NCBI RefSeq assembly: GCF_963678635.1
Contig: NC_087069.1
Location: forward strand, 16,716,660 to 16,780,659
DNA: 64,000 nucleotides
Source of the DNA: Symsagittifera roscoffensis
Taxonomy: Eukaryota > Xenacoelomorpha > Acoela > Convolutidae
Reading direction: 5' to 3'
Below the pieces are notes generated by a model. The model was not told where the DNA came from. It ran no database searches and was given only the letters and a program-made list of their open reading frames with translations. The position numbers were made by a program, and so were the translations under genes. Below are positions 1-12,200 of the stretch, piece after piece (positions within the stretch are counted from its first letter, which is position 1; each line of letters begins with the position of its first letter).

Positions 1-833
1 ATTTTTGTTTCGTGGTAAAACTTTGAGTTCAGATGAACCAAAGTGCGACAAGACAACTCATTTTAGAGATTTTGTTTTTGACAAAATAGCTAAACTGTAA
101 TCCGTCATAATTGATGTTTCCAATGTGCTAACATTTTGACAGAGAAAGGTATTGTAATCTATCAAAATCGATTATAAGAGACTTTAGGAAAAAAATTATA
201 ATCAATAATAAAAATGTTATCATTAGAATGGATTAAAAATCGTTTAAACGTCTAAATTTAGCTCTTATATTTGAATATGATTTTGAGAAAAGTTTATTCT
301 TAATTAAGATTTATTCGATTACTTCTCTTTTTACTGAGTGCGGGTCAAGTGTTTATGAAATTCTCAAACAAATATCTCGCAACTCAGAATTTTCTTGGCA
401 CATAGTACGCTCGCAGAATGCGCAAATAGAAACTGTAAGTGGTTCCACAACCAGTTAGAAGATTCCGCAAACTTTAAGCGGATTCTACAAGCATAATCAA
501 CTTGTAAGCGGACTCTACGGGAAACATAGTGGCAGATTGAAGTGGTGAGGTGTTTAGAAGTGTTGCATCTTGATTATACATTTTTTCATTACCGTTATTC
601 ATTAAAAAAAAACTATTCCATTCCCTCAAACGCAACCAACAGGCACAGTTCAGGATGGACCTCGATCCACCGACTGAGATGCAGAGACCTTAACCAATTC
701 TCAATCACTCTTCTGATCTTGCTGAAAAGCCACTTCACTTTTGTTTTTAATCATGAAAGATTTAGTGCATATAAGTCGCAATAAGTTGTTCTTAATTAAC
801 CCATTTAAGTTGTGTTTATTTGCTTGTTCACAG
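1..833. other. AT-rich intergenic or intronic DNA, no gene recognised
   Basis: Stop-rich in all frames, with only short chance reading frames. The 3' end (822-833) is a pyrimidine-containing stretch ending in CAG, which could be the splice acceptor of the candidate exon that follows. Otherwise I see nothing. Confidence 0.5.
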
Positions 834-970
834 ACTGGTAGTGAACTACCCTGGGAGTGAGTACCGGTTGAACGTGACTGTCGCTGTGTTGATCGACTGT
901 CCCATGTCCTCCGGCTCAGCTACTCAGAGGTCAACCTCAAACACCCTCATCCCCATCACATGCTACACTT
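834..970 (+). CDS. Candidate internal exon, possibly fibronectin type III-like
   Basis: This 137-bp block is clearly more GC-rich than its surroundings. It is bounded by an acceptor-like TTGTTCACAG ending at 833 and a donor-like GTGAGT starting at 971. It is open in one frame only (codons from 835), giving about 45 residues that include PGSEYRLNVTV. That run looks like the late strand of a fibronectin type III or similar extracellular beta-sandwich domain. It is followed by Cys and Ser/Thr-rich residues. No partner exon is convincing nearby; the rest of the gene, if real, would lie left of the window or beyond a long intron. The splice sites and composition are seen directly; the domain suggestion is a guess from one short motif. 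Confidence 0.35.
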
Positions 971-1074
971 GTGAGTTATTGCCACATCCACACGTTTCCG
1001 GGTTGACAAAAAACGCTTGACATGCAACTCATTACTATGGAAAACATTTTTATCATGCAATGCTAGCAAAGTAA

Positions 1075-1215
1075 AGCTAGTTTTTGGAGTTTTTCAGCGC
1101 AATTTTGGGAATCAAAACTTGAAAATTCAAAAAATTTCTTCAAAGTTGTTTTTTCAAAGTTGTTTTTTCGTTATTCTAGTCATTATTCCTCAAAAACTGT
1201 TTTCCAATTGATCTA
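1075..1215 (+). repeat. Dispersed repeat, inverted partner at 36520-36690
   Basis: The stretch around AGCTAGTTTTTGGAGTTTTT, followed by GGAATCAAAACTT and ending in AAAACTGTTTTCCAATT, matches the reverse complement of 36520-36690. Both copies can be read as short peptides sharing KLVFGVF, but neither is a plausible gene. The two copies show a low-copy dispersed repeat, probably a fragment of an old mobile element. Confidence 0.5.
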
Positions 1216-1599
1216 TTTAACTATGAATCTCAAAATTGCCTACAATCTATTATTTTTTTTTAAAGATTTTTTTTATCACAACATGCAGAAAAAAACGACA
1301 CCAATTTGAGAAAACAATTTTGTATTTTTTTCAGATCGGAACTTTCTGTGGTACTTGCACGATAGCCGGCTATCTTTGTTTTCTTTATGAAAGCAGTCTC
1401 CTTTTTTCAATACCTGTTCAAGTTCTTTCCAAGTTTTTCTGCTTGACAGCTTGCAGTCATTAATGGGTTTAATGAGCTTCCATTTTTTTCATCGTTTTTG
1501 AATTCATGGAATATAAAAGGGGACTGTGCCGTTCTGAAATTGCCATGTTTTTCTTTCGTAATTTCTTACGATAATATTAAGCACCACCTGAAAAGTTTT

Positions 1600-2900
1600 G
1601 TGGAGGATCAGTCGGGATTGTGTGGGGAGTGCGGGAACTAAAGAGAAACTTTTTTTCGAGAAATGTTAAAAAAGGGGAAATATTAGTTCATGTACTATTC
1701 GCGTATGGAATTCAAGTCTTGGGGTTTTGATTCTGTTACACCGACAACCTTATACGGTTCAGTTAGGGGCGTTGAAACTGCCGCTCTTTAAGCCAAGTCT
1801 GAAATCAGAATGTTAAAGTTATTTTTTCAGATGGCTGAAAAGCTCAGCTATTTAGTTCTTACCAACTGTTCAAGTGAAGAACAGTGGCTACAAAGGGTTT
1901 TGTGATCAGTAATTTTGCTTGCTTTTTCATGTGTAAGCAAAAACAGGATTAAATTCTATGATAACATAACACTATTTATATGTTTCGAAGGCTTTTTTGC
2001 TTAATTCGTTAAGTCAGCTGAGATGAAAAAAGCAGCAAAACAATTACGCGTTTTATGCCTAAATTGTATGAAGCAAAAAGCTGTGTAAGCTGTGCATATT
2101 TTTGAAGCACACGATTATGTGTGAGTGAGTGCAATCCGGATACAGTCCTTAAATGTGTAAACAAGACTGCTCGTATGGCCTTTTAAGGACTATGGAGCAA
2201 AAATAACACGAAAAAATTAAATGTAATAAAATAAAAAGATTTTTTTTTTAATTTGAGATTTTTTGTAGAAATCAAGCCCTCACACGCCATATAAAATAAA
2301 AATAGATAGAATTTTCTCCTTGTAACAAAACATTTATGACAAATAAGCTTCTTTCAAACAATTTGGAACGATTTTTAAGACAGATTAAATCTCCGCTTAA
2401 GCAATAAAAATGCGAAATATATCGCGCGTCAATTGTCCCAAGTTGGCCAAAATGGCAATCTTTAAACCCCATAACTGAACGAAAAATGACACTGGCAGGG
2501 CGGATCAAGGATTTTCTCACGGGTGGGGCGTTTTTAGGCATTTTTTTTGAAATTTCTGACCAAAAAATTGCGTTTTTTTGGCGCGCACTCCAACCTCAAA
2601 ATTAGTATATATTGGCGCCGAATGTGCCTTTAGACAATTTTTAGGGTCCGTCACCAAATATGTACATCTCCAAATAACACAAACGGGGGACTCTTTGGGT
2701 CAGCAGAGAGTCGAATCACAGGATTTAAGCCCTTTTCGAATTTAAGCTCAGGACAACAATACCTTTTGAATAATGTTTTAAAATTCCGTCAAAAATGGCC
2801 AGTTAAAATGTCAAAACTTGTCTGAAGAATAAGAAAACTCACCCTGAGCACACAAATTCCGTTACTTTTGTTACAAAACTGGAACAAAAATTGTTGTTGT
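1600..2900 (+). repeat. Dispersed repeat family A, copy 1 (with an insertion)
   Basis: Two blocks match copy 2 at 3640-4500: 1605-1830 (around GAGTTCATGTAC-type sequence and GTTGAAACTGCCGCT) and 2160-2900 (AACAAGACTGCTCGTAT, then CACACGCCAT and a run ending near TCCGTTACTTTTGTTAC). The second block also matches 37605-38035. Relative to the other copies, about 220 bp starting at GGGCGGATCAAGG (near 2497) is extra. Part of that insert (around AATTAGTATATATTGG) recurs inverted at 16835-16910, so it is a separate nested repeat. No coding capacity is visible. Confidence 0.6.
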
Positions 2901-3639
2901 CTACCGATAGTGACTTTGGTTGGTTAATTTTCAACAATTTAGTCAAAAAACATCGATTAAAAAATGAAAAACAGAAATTAAAATTTAAATGTGTGGACAA
3001 AAATCTAATAAACAACAAAAGCATTTTATAATTGTAAAAAACACTGAAAACTCGCAGGGTTGAATCATTTCTTTTTTTTATCAACGCCTTTTTTCCATCG
3101 ATATAAGTACTTAAGAAGTTTTCATGGTTAACCTACATTTTTTTGTTTAGTTTTTTGTCTTCATATTGAAACCTTAATGGCATTGAACGGAATTGTATGC
3201 GTTGAAAAGACCTGTTTTGAATACAAGTTATTCAAACGATAAAATTCTGGATTATATCTATTTCACAGAACAAATAAATGTTTTTATGCCTCAAAGTTTA
3301 TGTTTTGCGAAGCAGGCTTTTCAGGCTATAAAATTTTGAATTTGGCAAGGTTTTTGAAGCAACCTTTTCAAAAATAAATTGTAGCGTGAATTGGTTCACT
3401 AAAAAGTTTTTGTTAGGAAGCTTCTGATGCGATGAAACTTGTAAACGATATTTCATTGCTTGAATTGATTATCAAAACTAAGTATTTCTGCGCAAACTCT
3501 TCAACCAATAAAGTTTTTTTTTAAAAATAAAGATTCCATAGAGCGAATTGATTCGCAAAAATTTCACCCTTTTTTGAGAAAATTATTCAAGTGTGTTTAT
3601 CATTCCCATCTTTCATTTGTTTGGCGCCGCCTGGAGATC
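2901..3639. other. AT-rich spacer, no gene recognised
   Basis: Long poly-A/T runs and stops in every frame. I see no repeat partner in the window and no coding signal. Confidence 0.5.
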
Positions 3640-4500
3640 CCTGTGGCGGATCAGGTGAAGTGTACCATAGAAAAGGGTTACTAAATTTGCACTTTTTGGG
3701 CAAGAATCGTTGGTGAAATCTGGAAAAAATGAGTTCATGTACCATTCACACATGAAATTAAAGTCGAGTGTTTTCGAATATGTTACTCCGGGAACAGCAT
3801 GTTATACAGTTAGATGTGCTGAAACTGCCACTTCTAAAAGAAAATTTGAATGAAAAGTTTTTTTAACCACTCGGTTGAAAGTTTATACAAATTTTATACA
3901 AATTTGAAAATCTTGTCCAAATCTACGTATGGATTAGACACTGATGTTTTCTATACAGTGCGACATTGAAACCTCATCATCAAGATTTTGCCAAATTTTC
4001 CTCAAAACAACAAGACTGCTCGTATCAGAGCAAAACCTTGAAGGTTCATTTAAAATGAAATGAAAAAAAAAATGCTAAACTTTGAAGTTTTTTTTATAAA
4101 ATCATCACCCCACACGCCATTAAAAGTAGAAAAAATAAATTTCGCTCATTGCAACAAATCAATTATGGCAAATAAGCTTCTTTCGACCAATTTGGATCAA
4201 TTTCTGAGACGGATTAAGACTCCGCTTACGCGTTAATAGCGCGAAATATATCGCGCGTTATATGTCCCAAATTGGTCAAAATGGCACTCTTCAAACCCTC
4301 ATAACTTTACGAAAAATGATCATAGATGAATATCGTTTCAAATCTAAGGTCAAGACAACAATACCGTTCGAATGATATAAAAAAATTCCCTCAAAAATGG
4401 CTAGTTAAAAAGTCGAATGTTGTCTGAAGAAAAAAAACCCACCCCGAGGACAATTAATCCGTTACTTTCGTATCGAAAATCGGAACAAAAAGGACTTCAG
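3640..4500 (+). repeat. Dispersed repeat family A, copy 2
   Basis: Diverged direct copy of 1600-2900 without the 220-bp insert. The conserved core at 4229-4262 is an imperfect palindrome centred on GCGCGAAATATATCGCGC. The same core is found in copy 1 (near 2410-2430) and copy 3 (near 37780-37800). Flanking landmarks are AACAAGACTGCTCGTAT (about 4010) and TAATCCGTTACTTTCGTA (about 4455). Confidence 0.65.
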
Positions 4501-4702
4501 AAAATGTGAAAACTTAGAAACTGATGCTTTTGAAGCAAATTAAATCTCATTTCAGCTGTTAATATATATTTTTGTCTTTTTTTCTATTGAAGTTTCCTTG
4601 TACAGTGCTAATTTTAATTAAACTGAAAAAACGAGCAAAACTTGAAATTTAAAACGCGTTTTTCTCAAAATGGGTTGAGTTTAGGTGAAAATTAATGAAG
4701 AC

Positions 4703-5230
4703 AAAACCTGCTTAAAATTTTAGCAGAAATAATATGGTGTAATTTATTTCAAGAAACTCGGGCCCAAAAATTTACCCAGAAAATGGTTAATTTTGGCTTT
4801 TCTTAGTTAATCAGAAATTACGCCAAAATAACCCAGTCGATCACAGACATGATTATATCAAAGTGTGCCTCTTAAGTAGCCCAGCAAATTTTAAGAAAGG
4901 AATATCTCCAAAACCTTGTATAAGTTAATTTAATTTTGTTTGATAGACAAAAAAGGTCGTTTTTACTATAAAAAATACTAACTTTTCATTTAAAAACAAT
5001 TTTCAAACGGTTTGCTGTTTTTTTGGAGAACATACCCTTTTAAAGTTTGTTGGGCTACGTAAGAGGCTCACTTTGATATAATTATGTCTGTAATCGACTG
5101 GGTGTTTTTGGCGTAATTTCTTATTCACTAAGAAAAACCAAAATTACCCATTTTCGGATTAAAATTTCAGGACCGAATTTCGCAAAACAATTTACACCAT
5201 ATTAATTCTGCTAAAGTTTTAGGCAAGTCA
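4703..5230. mobile_element. Long foldback (inverted-repeat) element
   Basis: The left arm, about 4703-4922, is the imperfect reverse complement of the right arm, about 5020-5230. Landmarks are TTAGCAGAAATAATATGGTG against CACCATATTAATTCTGCTAA, and ACGCCAAAATAACCCAGTCG against CGACTGGGTGTTTTTGGCGT. The ~100-bp spacer is AT-rich. Arms of about 210 bp with a short unrelated centre are typical of foldback-type non-autonomous DNA transposons. I see no transposase and did not resolve a target-site duplication. A transcript would fold into a long hairpin. Confidence 0.75.
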
Positions 5231-5682
5231 AAATGCGAGGATTTTTCAGAACTTCCACCGATTTAAGGTACCAAAGTTTTAATTCCATGAAATGAATCAC
5301 ATAAAACCTAGGCCCAATTGTGAGTAGGTAGTTCTGAGATTAGGTAGGTTTGATTTTAGCTAGGTTAAATAAGTTATTTTACTTAGCCAAATTGTACACA
5401 GTTAAACCTTGTTACTTGCGATCTCTCTTAAACCAAATATATTAGAGTTATAATCATTTTTTACCATATTTGAATTTGTGAATTGCCTATATCAAGCTAT
5501 CTAGTGCCAAGATGTATAGCTATATTTTAAGCACTCGAAAATCCAATTAAATTCAGTGGGTTTGGAAGTCTGCACATTTTTTATTAGTCGTTCTGGTCAA
5601 CCCCTATAAGCAACAAGCATGCACAACTTTGCATTTGGTTTGCTTCAGTTTCATCGGGCTATATGTTTTAGTGTTGCTTATA
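5231..5682. other. AT-rich spacer, no gene recognised
   Basis: Includes a local run of AGGTAG/TAGGT-like motifs near 5325-5370. Nothing else is notable. Confidence 0.4.
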
Positions 5683-6085
5683 AGTAGAGAAAGTCGAAAG
5701 TTATCAAATTATGGTCGAGAAAGTCGAAACATATCAATGCGGGGTCAAAAAAACAATCTTTTAAAAATTATCGGTCGAGGAAATCGAGAAAGACGAAAGA
5801 TATTGAATTTTGGACGAGAAAGTCGTAACTTATCTATGCGTGGTCGAAAAAACAAACTTAAGAAATTGTCGGTCAAGGAAATCGAGAAAGACGAAAGATA
5901 TTGAATTTCGGACGAGAAAGTCGTAACATATCTATGCGGGGTCGAACAAACAAACTTAAAAAAGTGTCGGTCGATAAAGTCGAAACATATCTAAACTGAG
6001 TCGAGCAAAGTCGAAAAAGTCGAACACTTTTTTGTTGGGTCAAGAAAGTCGAAAAAATACCGAAATTTGGCCGAGATGATCGAAT
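5683..6085 (+). repeat. Tandem repeat, ~98-bp unit with GAAAGTCGAAA sub-motifs
   Basis: The block ATCGAGAAAGACGAAAGATA begins at 5783 and again at 5881, a 98-bp period. Diverged flanking units extend the array to about four copies. Inside each unit the shorter motif GAGAAAGTCG(A/T)AA recurs, so this is a minisatellite built from a smaller ancestral repeat. The array keeps fairly long reading frames on both strands (Arg/Ser/Lys-rich), which I attribute to the repeat rather than to a gene. Confidence 0.75.
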
Positions 6086-6796
6086 CATACCGAGACATAC
6101 AAAAATTCGAGACATAAATCGAGCACCTCGACCCGCGTAGAAAGTATTCTGTTATCTAAAAATTAGAGTAATCTTCATATTCTTCTTAGGTGTCTCAGTA
6201 CATTAATGGATCAGTAAAACGATAATGCATAGATATTATTGCATCAATAAATTACTCAACCATTCAAGTCGAAGACTCGTGTTTTTGCAAAACGCCACGT
6301 TTTGTTCGCAAAAGCAAATCCGAAAAAAATGAAATAAAATTGAACTCGATCAAAATTTTACCACAAAGTTCGCCTTTTATTCGGTATTTAAAAATATTTG
6401 AAAATCGAATGCAATCGATAAAATTAGTTTTTATTAACCTAGGTTCAATTGATTTCTTTGAAGCTTTTGAAGACTCTGATTGGTTTAAATTAGTTTTCAC
6501 TCATTCAACCTCTCCATCATTAGGGTCACAATCCTGCATTGTACTTGACGTGACAAAACCTATGACCTTAGGAACTAGCATTAAGTCAATGCTCTGAGAA
6601 AAAAATTCACACAACGGAGGCTAAAAAATTAGCTTAAAACAGAAAAAATATCTTTTTTTTCTGTTTTTTTTCTAAACAGTTGTTATTATTTGGCCTTTTA
6701 ATATATAGATATCCTTTCTGTTTTAAACTAATTACAAAAACGACTTTTCTGGCGACTCAATTAGAAGCGACATGTCTACGGGGCCTAGGAAGTTAT
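6086..6796. other. AT-rich spacer, no gene recognised
   Basis: Short reading frames on both strands overlap and look like chance. There is a T-rich tract at 6650-6675. Confidence 0.4.
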
Positions 6797-7219
6797 ACGA
6801 TAAGCAAATTAGACGGATGCTTCAAAAACGAAATTAGACGGAATTTCTTTGGCAGATTTGAAATTTTTTACGAAAAAGCTATGAAAAGGAAAAGGCCAAC
6901 AACAAATTTTCTTAAGAGTCAAGTTTCACAAATACAAAAAGAACATAAAATCTCAAAACCTATAAAAAAAATTAGTTTAAATGAACATATAATGTCGAAT
7001 ATTACAGGAGAGTTTTGAATTGAATAAATTATGCATGATTGGCTGGAAAGGATTTGGGCACCGAAATTTAACTGTTGACTGCAAACAATTTTATTTTTCT
7101 TACGCAATTTGTCTGCAAACAATTTTAATCTCTCTCACTTTTGTCTACTTTCTCACAATTGCAATTTTGCAAAACCGTCTAATTTCTTTTTAAGTACCTC
7201 CGTCTAATTTGCTTATCGT
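6797..7219. mobile_element. MITE-like element with ~45-bp terminal inverted repeats
   Basis: The left end begins ACGATAAGCAAATTAGACGG and has a second AAATTAGACGG about 25 bp later. The right end is its reverse complement (CCGTCTAATTTGCTTATCGT, ending at 7219, with an inner CCGTCTAATTTC). Length is 423 bp. A 112-residue reading frame starting upstream at 6680 runs into the element and is unlikely to be a protein gene. The TIR length and lack of coding capacity point to a non-autonomous DNA transposon; I cannot name the superfamily. Confidence 0.7.
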
Positions 7220-7742
7220 CTTATTTCTCAACCCCCATGTCTATGTTATCGAAAAACTACTTTTTTGCATGAACTTATCATGACTGGATGTGTCTGACAA
7301 CATAATGATTCTGAGTTTAATGCAAGTTGAGTCCTGACATAGTTCCAAAATGTAACAAAAAATACATCTAAAAGTCTGCAATACATTTTTTCGTTTTCAG
7401 TTTAACTTCCGTTTTGGTTATTTGACGTCAAAAACAGTTTAAAAAACAAAACAATTAAACATAAAAATTTTTGGATATCCATTTGCGCAAAAATGTCATC
7501 CAATACGTAAAGTTCTGATTCTTTTTTGGCGGCCATCTGCTTTGGATCACTATTTTAAACCTTTAGTTATTTGGTTATCTACGATTTCTCTTTTTCAGAA
7601 ATATGATTTTAAAAGCATTTCAGCAGAAGTAATTTAAACACGTGTACAGCATTATGAATCATCAATGGTAAATGGTGAAATGAATTATTCTAACGGTTAA
7701 CCAATCAAAAAATATCATTCAAACAAAATATAACTCAAATTA
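7220..7742. other. AT-rich spacer, no gene recognised
   Basis: Nothing beyond simple AT-rich sequence. Confidence 0.4.
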
Positions 7743-7912
7743 GAGGCGGATTTAGGCCTCCATGGATTCGACTCCTGGCGCACCTAAAACGCCCCCTTTC
7801 CGCTTTAGGCATCAAAATATATATGCAGGTTAAGGGAGAAGAGCGTGCCAAAATACACGCAATTTTTTGAAAAACCAATCTCCCCATCGCGAAACTCCTA
7901 TATCCGCCCCGG
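7743..7912. mobile_element. Short MITE-like element with GGCGGAT(T/A)TAGG ends
   Basis: The left end GAGGCGGATTTAGG is mirrored by CCTATATCCGCCCC at the right end, about 170 bp in total and richer in GC than its flanks. The start GGGCGGATCAAGG of the insert inside repeat family A copy 1 (near 2497) resembles this terminus, suggesting related elements. Confidence 0.5.
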
Positions 7913-9295
7913 AGTCAAACTATTTTTTTTTTCAAAAAGTTGTTCTGCAAGTTATCTATCATACCTACCATAACTAAACATACCTTAATTTCTTAGCACA
8001 CCTAAATTGAGTAGGTTAGGTTAGATGTCTTCCGCGTAGTTTGCAATCTAGGGTAAACATCACTAAGCATTACATTTTCTAATTATTTTCAATGAGGGCT
8101 TTTTTCATTTTTTATTGTAATTTTTAGACTTATTATCAAAATTTTGCTGCAAATCCATCGGATAATATCAAGAGCAGTCTGAACATAAAATGTTTGATAC
8201 TGAGAAAAAATGAAGTTTCAAATAGAAAATAAAAGACTGCTCGTATAAAAGGGCAAAACACTAAATGCTCTGTTCCGACTGCCCCTTACTCGAGATCAAA
8301 CAACTGTTGGAAAATAAAAATTTGAAAAGTCGTAAATTTTGGACAAAATCAAACATCAAGTATGAAAATTTGAACAGTACAAACTTATCACGACCAATAG
8401 TACGACTTCTATTACCTCACGGTAAAAAATTCTGCTGTACTTATTAGAAAATGTACTGCTGAATTAAGGCATCACTTGACAAGACCTATGGGGCTACTTA
8501 ATGTCCTTGCATAACAGAATTTTGTAAATTGATAAATGTTCAATGAAAAATTTCTGATATGAAAACAATTTATTATTATTATTATAAACTTGCTTGAATT
8601 CAATTTGAAACAATTTTATAAAATTAGCCATTTTGATTCGGCCATATTTTTTCAAAAAATAATCAAAGGTAAAACGTCTTTTCATATTTGAACTTAGTGA
8701 GTCGATATCCTTATTGGGGCGTACTTTTTTGCTGAAAACTATCAATTCGATGGTGAAAATTACTTCGATTTTAATTTAATAAAAAATACCCCAATCATGA
8801 ATTTAGGGTTCTTTTTTCCAAATTCGGAACAAGTATCACGTTCAATTGTACCACGGAATCACCAAATTGCAAAATTTGAAGCTAAACCACTAATTTTTCT
8901 ATAAAATGAAATTCATTTCAGACTATTTGGAGAACTATAGAAAAATTGGTCTTTCAAAAAACATTTAAGCTCACAACATTCTTAAACCAACATGCTCATA
9001 ATGTTTTTTTAAATATTAAAAAAGCAAAGCTCAGCTTCGATCAAAGATATAAATACAATACTTGAAGTTTTTTTGAGACCGAGTAACTTAGCGGTCTAGT
9101 AATAAGAACATCAATTAAGACAATTTCAGGGAATCAACAATCGTTTGCATTATGTTTTAAAAAGGTGAGGTTAAAAGTGAGTAGCTTTTTTCAAGCGAAC
9201 AAAGAAAGTAAAGTAATGGACAGAATATTATAGCTATCTTTTTTATACTTGAAAAAGGTTAATTTGACTGACAATCAAATATCCGTTTGTTCTAA
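7913..9295. other. Spacer downstream of the large minus-strand gene
   Basis: Contains a third AAGACTGCTCGTAT motif (about 8233), otherwise found in repeat family A, and a TTATTATTATTATTAT microsatellite near 8572. No convincing exon. The 3' UTR and polyadenylation site of the gene ending at 9296 should lie here, but I could not identify a canonical signal close to the stop. Confidence 0.45.
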
Positions 9296-12200
9296 TTAGA
9301 ATGACACTCCGATGTTTGCAGGATGCTTGGCGGATATTTCCACGAAAGTTGTTCTGAGATCCAGTCCATTTACAGCTTCCAGGAACTGTCCTTTGCCCAA
9401 TCTGGCCAATTCTCTCAGTTTCTCAAACTGGATGCTTCCGAAGCCCAGAGTGTAGACCTCCAGACCATTTGATACTCTGTAATTTCTGGCGAGTTGTTCC
9501 ATTTCAACTTCTCCATTGTAACTTCCTCCGTCAGACATGAAAATCAAGACAGGCTTAATATTTTTGTCCAAATGGCGTCCAACTATCTGGTCAGCAGTTG
9601 TGAGAGCTATACTAAAATCAGTCCCACCGCTGTTAAATTTCAACCAATCTCTTGAAAATGAACTCATTGGTTGATATTCGGCTGCAATTCTGGCGACAGA
9701 ATTATAGATTACAATCGATATCATTTCTGAGGATGCGGATGATGGAAGCGATTGTCGTTGAGCTACGAATGCATTGACTGCTGTTACGAGATCGTTCCAG
9801 GGGTTTCCAGTCATTGATCCCGAATCGTCTAGGCATAGAACAAAATGGTAAACTCCCGACGGATGAGAGCATGGGAATACATGACCATCCTTTGTAAGGA
9901 ATCCAGACGTCCTGTTAACATCAGCTAACGATTTCACAGGATTATGCCAAATGGACATTTCACAAAATGTTTGTTCATCTTCTTTCTCATGCACTTCAGC
10001 AGCGCAGTAAGCAGGGCATTTCTCAAAATCTTCGGCATCGATCTCTTGACAGGGATCCTGGAACCCAATAGATGCCCAGTAGGCCTCATGAGTGATTTCA
10101 TCCTTTGGGACTTCTGGGTTCGGTTGGTATTTTGTAGACTCGTGACGTCTTCGATCATCTTTCGCGCTATACACACAAGCAGTCGGATCTTCGCTATCGC
10201 ATTCAACTATGTGAATGTGTCCTCTTCCGAGAGTGTTGCAAAAAATGTGGCACATTTCCGCCACTGCCGGTTCGCCCACCTTGTACTTGTGGGTTCCGAC
10301 TTGAATATCATCTTCAGTGGCGACGAAAAAACATTTGCGCATGTTACCATGTCTGGCATGGTGCAACAGGTCGCCGTCGTGTTCGTGATTGACAGCCTTG
10401 TTGCAGATGTTTTCACATGTCGGACAGATGGCCATGCAGAAATGAACTTCAGTCGAACAGGAGTGACCTCCGTCGTGCATTCTCGTGAAAGGTTTCAACT
10501 TCTGGCGACATTTCAGCTTCTCGCCCATTTCTGCAAATTTGACACTGTAGGTAAAAGTGTCTCTCTGACCCTCAAAAGTCTCGTCTTTAAGCTGTTTTTC
10601 AGTCCAAACATGACAATACCCATCATGCTCGCAGTCTTGGTCGCACTGGTGTTCTTTTCCGCAGAAGTGTTCAGCACAGTCAAACTGTGTCTGCCTGTCT
10701 TCCAGAAGAAATGCAGGCTCTTCCGCTATACCTTGCTCCTCCATAAACTTACTCGAGGATTCTGTCCCGTGGAAATGATCCAAAGCCGCACATTTATTCG
10801 TGCACGTTGATACGGAACACTTGTTTATACATTGTTCCTTACTGCACTTATGAACAGTGTGTTCTTCGTAACAGTCAATAATACAACGTCCCTCACAGCC
10901 ATCTAGAGTGCAAACTTCTTTACAGGGATGTCTTTTCTCCGAACACTCATGTTCATCTTCGTGGCCATTCATTTTCTGACATTCGCCAGCACAGCCGCTT
11001 AGCTCGCTGAACTTACAGGGCTCGCTGCATACATGATTGATCTCCCTGCAAACGTGTTTACCATCATGGCCGAAAGAAACTTTACATTTGTTCATTACAT
11101 TTTCACAGTATTCGCACTGGGCCGTGCAAAGGTGGCTAGTCGAGCATTTATGGCCGCTTTTGTGATTGACAATTTGAGTGCATTTCAGGAAACAATCGGT
11201 GCATTTCTCCTCGCAAAACTTGTAAGTCTGCTCAAAACATGCCTTTTGGTTTTCAAGGTTCTCCATGACAACATTTATGATGTCATCATACTCAGCATTA
11301 TCACTGGACTTCCATTTTTGGAGGTTGGCCTCCAGCCATTCTTTAACTCGCTCAAACCTGAATGTTATACTCTCCGTCAAGAAGTTTTGGAGGCCGCTAC
11401 GCCAATTGACAAAATTTTCGGAGTTGGGTTCCATTATGGCCAGGAACTGCATAACAGAAGCGTCAAGTTGGTTTTCTTTGAAGATCGTGTCAAAATCGTT
11501 GAGTTCTACGGTTCCAATTGAGGACAGATCAATTTCTTTTTTAAGTGCGATCCTAAAAGTGGAGTCGTCAAAACTTCTCAGGTCCAATTCTTTTTTCTTG
11601 GGGCTTTCGTCGGATATTTGTCCAAATTGGATCGCAAATGGTAGTATAGATCTGATGAATCGAACTCTTTCGTCTATTTGCTGACGATCTAGGGGCGAGA
11701 AATCGCTAATGGCCAGTTTGGCCATTAGTAGCTTAACAGTTCCCAAGAACTCTGGCCCCGATCTAAAAATAGGTGCAATTTCATCCTGCACTATCGAAAG
11801 AAGGTTTGCCGTGTTTTCATAATACTCGCGGCTTTCAAATGCTGGAAAAGCCATTATCTCAAAGTCACTATTGTACAGTTTTTTGATGAAATTGTTTTCA
11901 CTTTTACTGACGATGTTGCTGATTTTTTCCTCAAACTCTTTTGGAGTGTCTTTGACATCTTGCTCCGCGACATCATTGATGACAATCATGAACTTCCCTT
12001 TAAACACCTTTTCGTTTCCTTTTAGCTGATCACTCCCCATGTTGATCTTATTGAACATTTTGTCCACGTCTCTATCAAGTCGTTTCTCAGTTTTAAAAAT
12101 AGTAGTAGTCGAAACTGCGCTGTTGAACAGGGATAGTAACATGTCATCCTGCTCGGTTCTTTCGAAGCTACCAAGTCCTTCGAAGTCTAGAATGACGTAG

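Noticed and set aside
6680-7018. 112-residue plus-strand frame as a gene
   Set aside because: It starts in plain AT-rich DNA and runs into the MITE; no domain or splice context.
9944-10810. 288-residue plus-strand reading frame
   Set aside because: It is antisense to the Cys-rich part of the giant GTPase gene; its composition is explained by the complement of that coding sequence. The same holds for the other frames inside 9296-16633.
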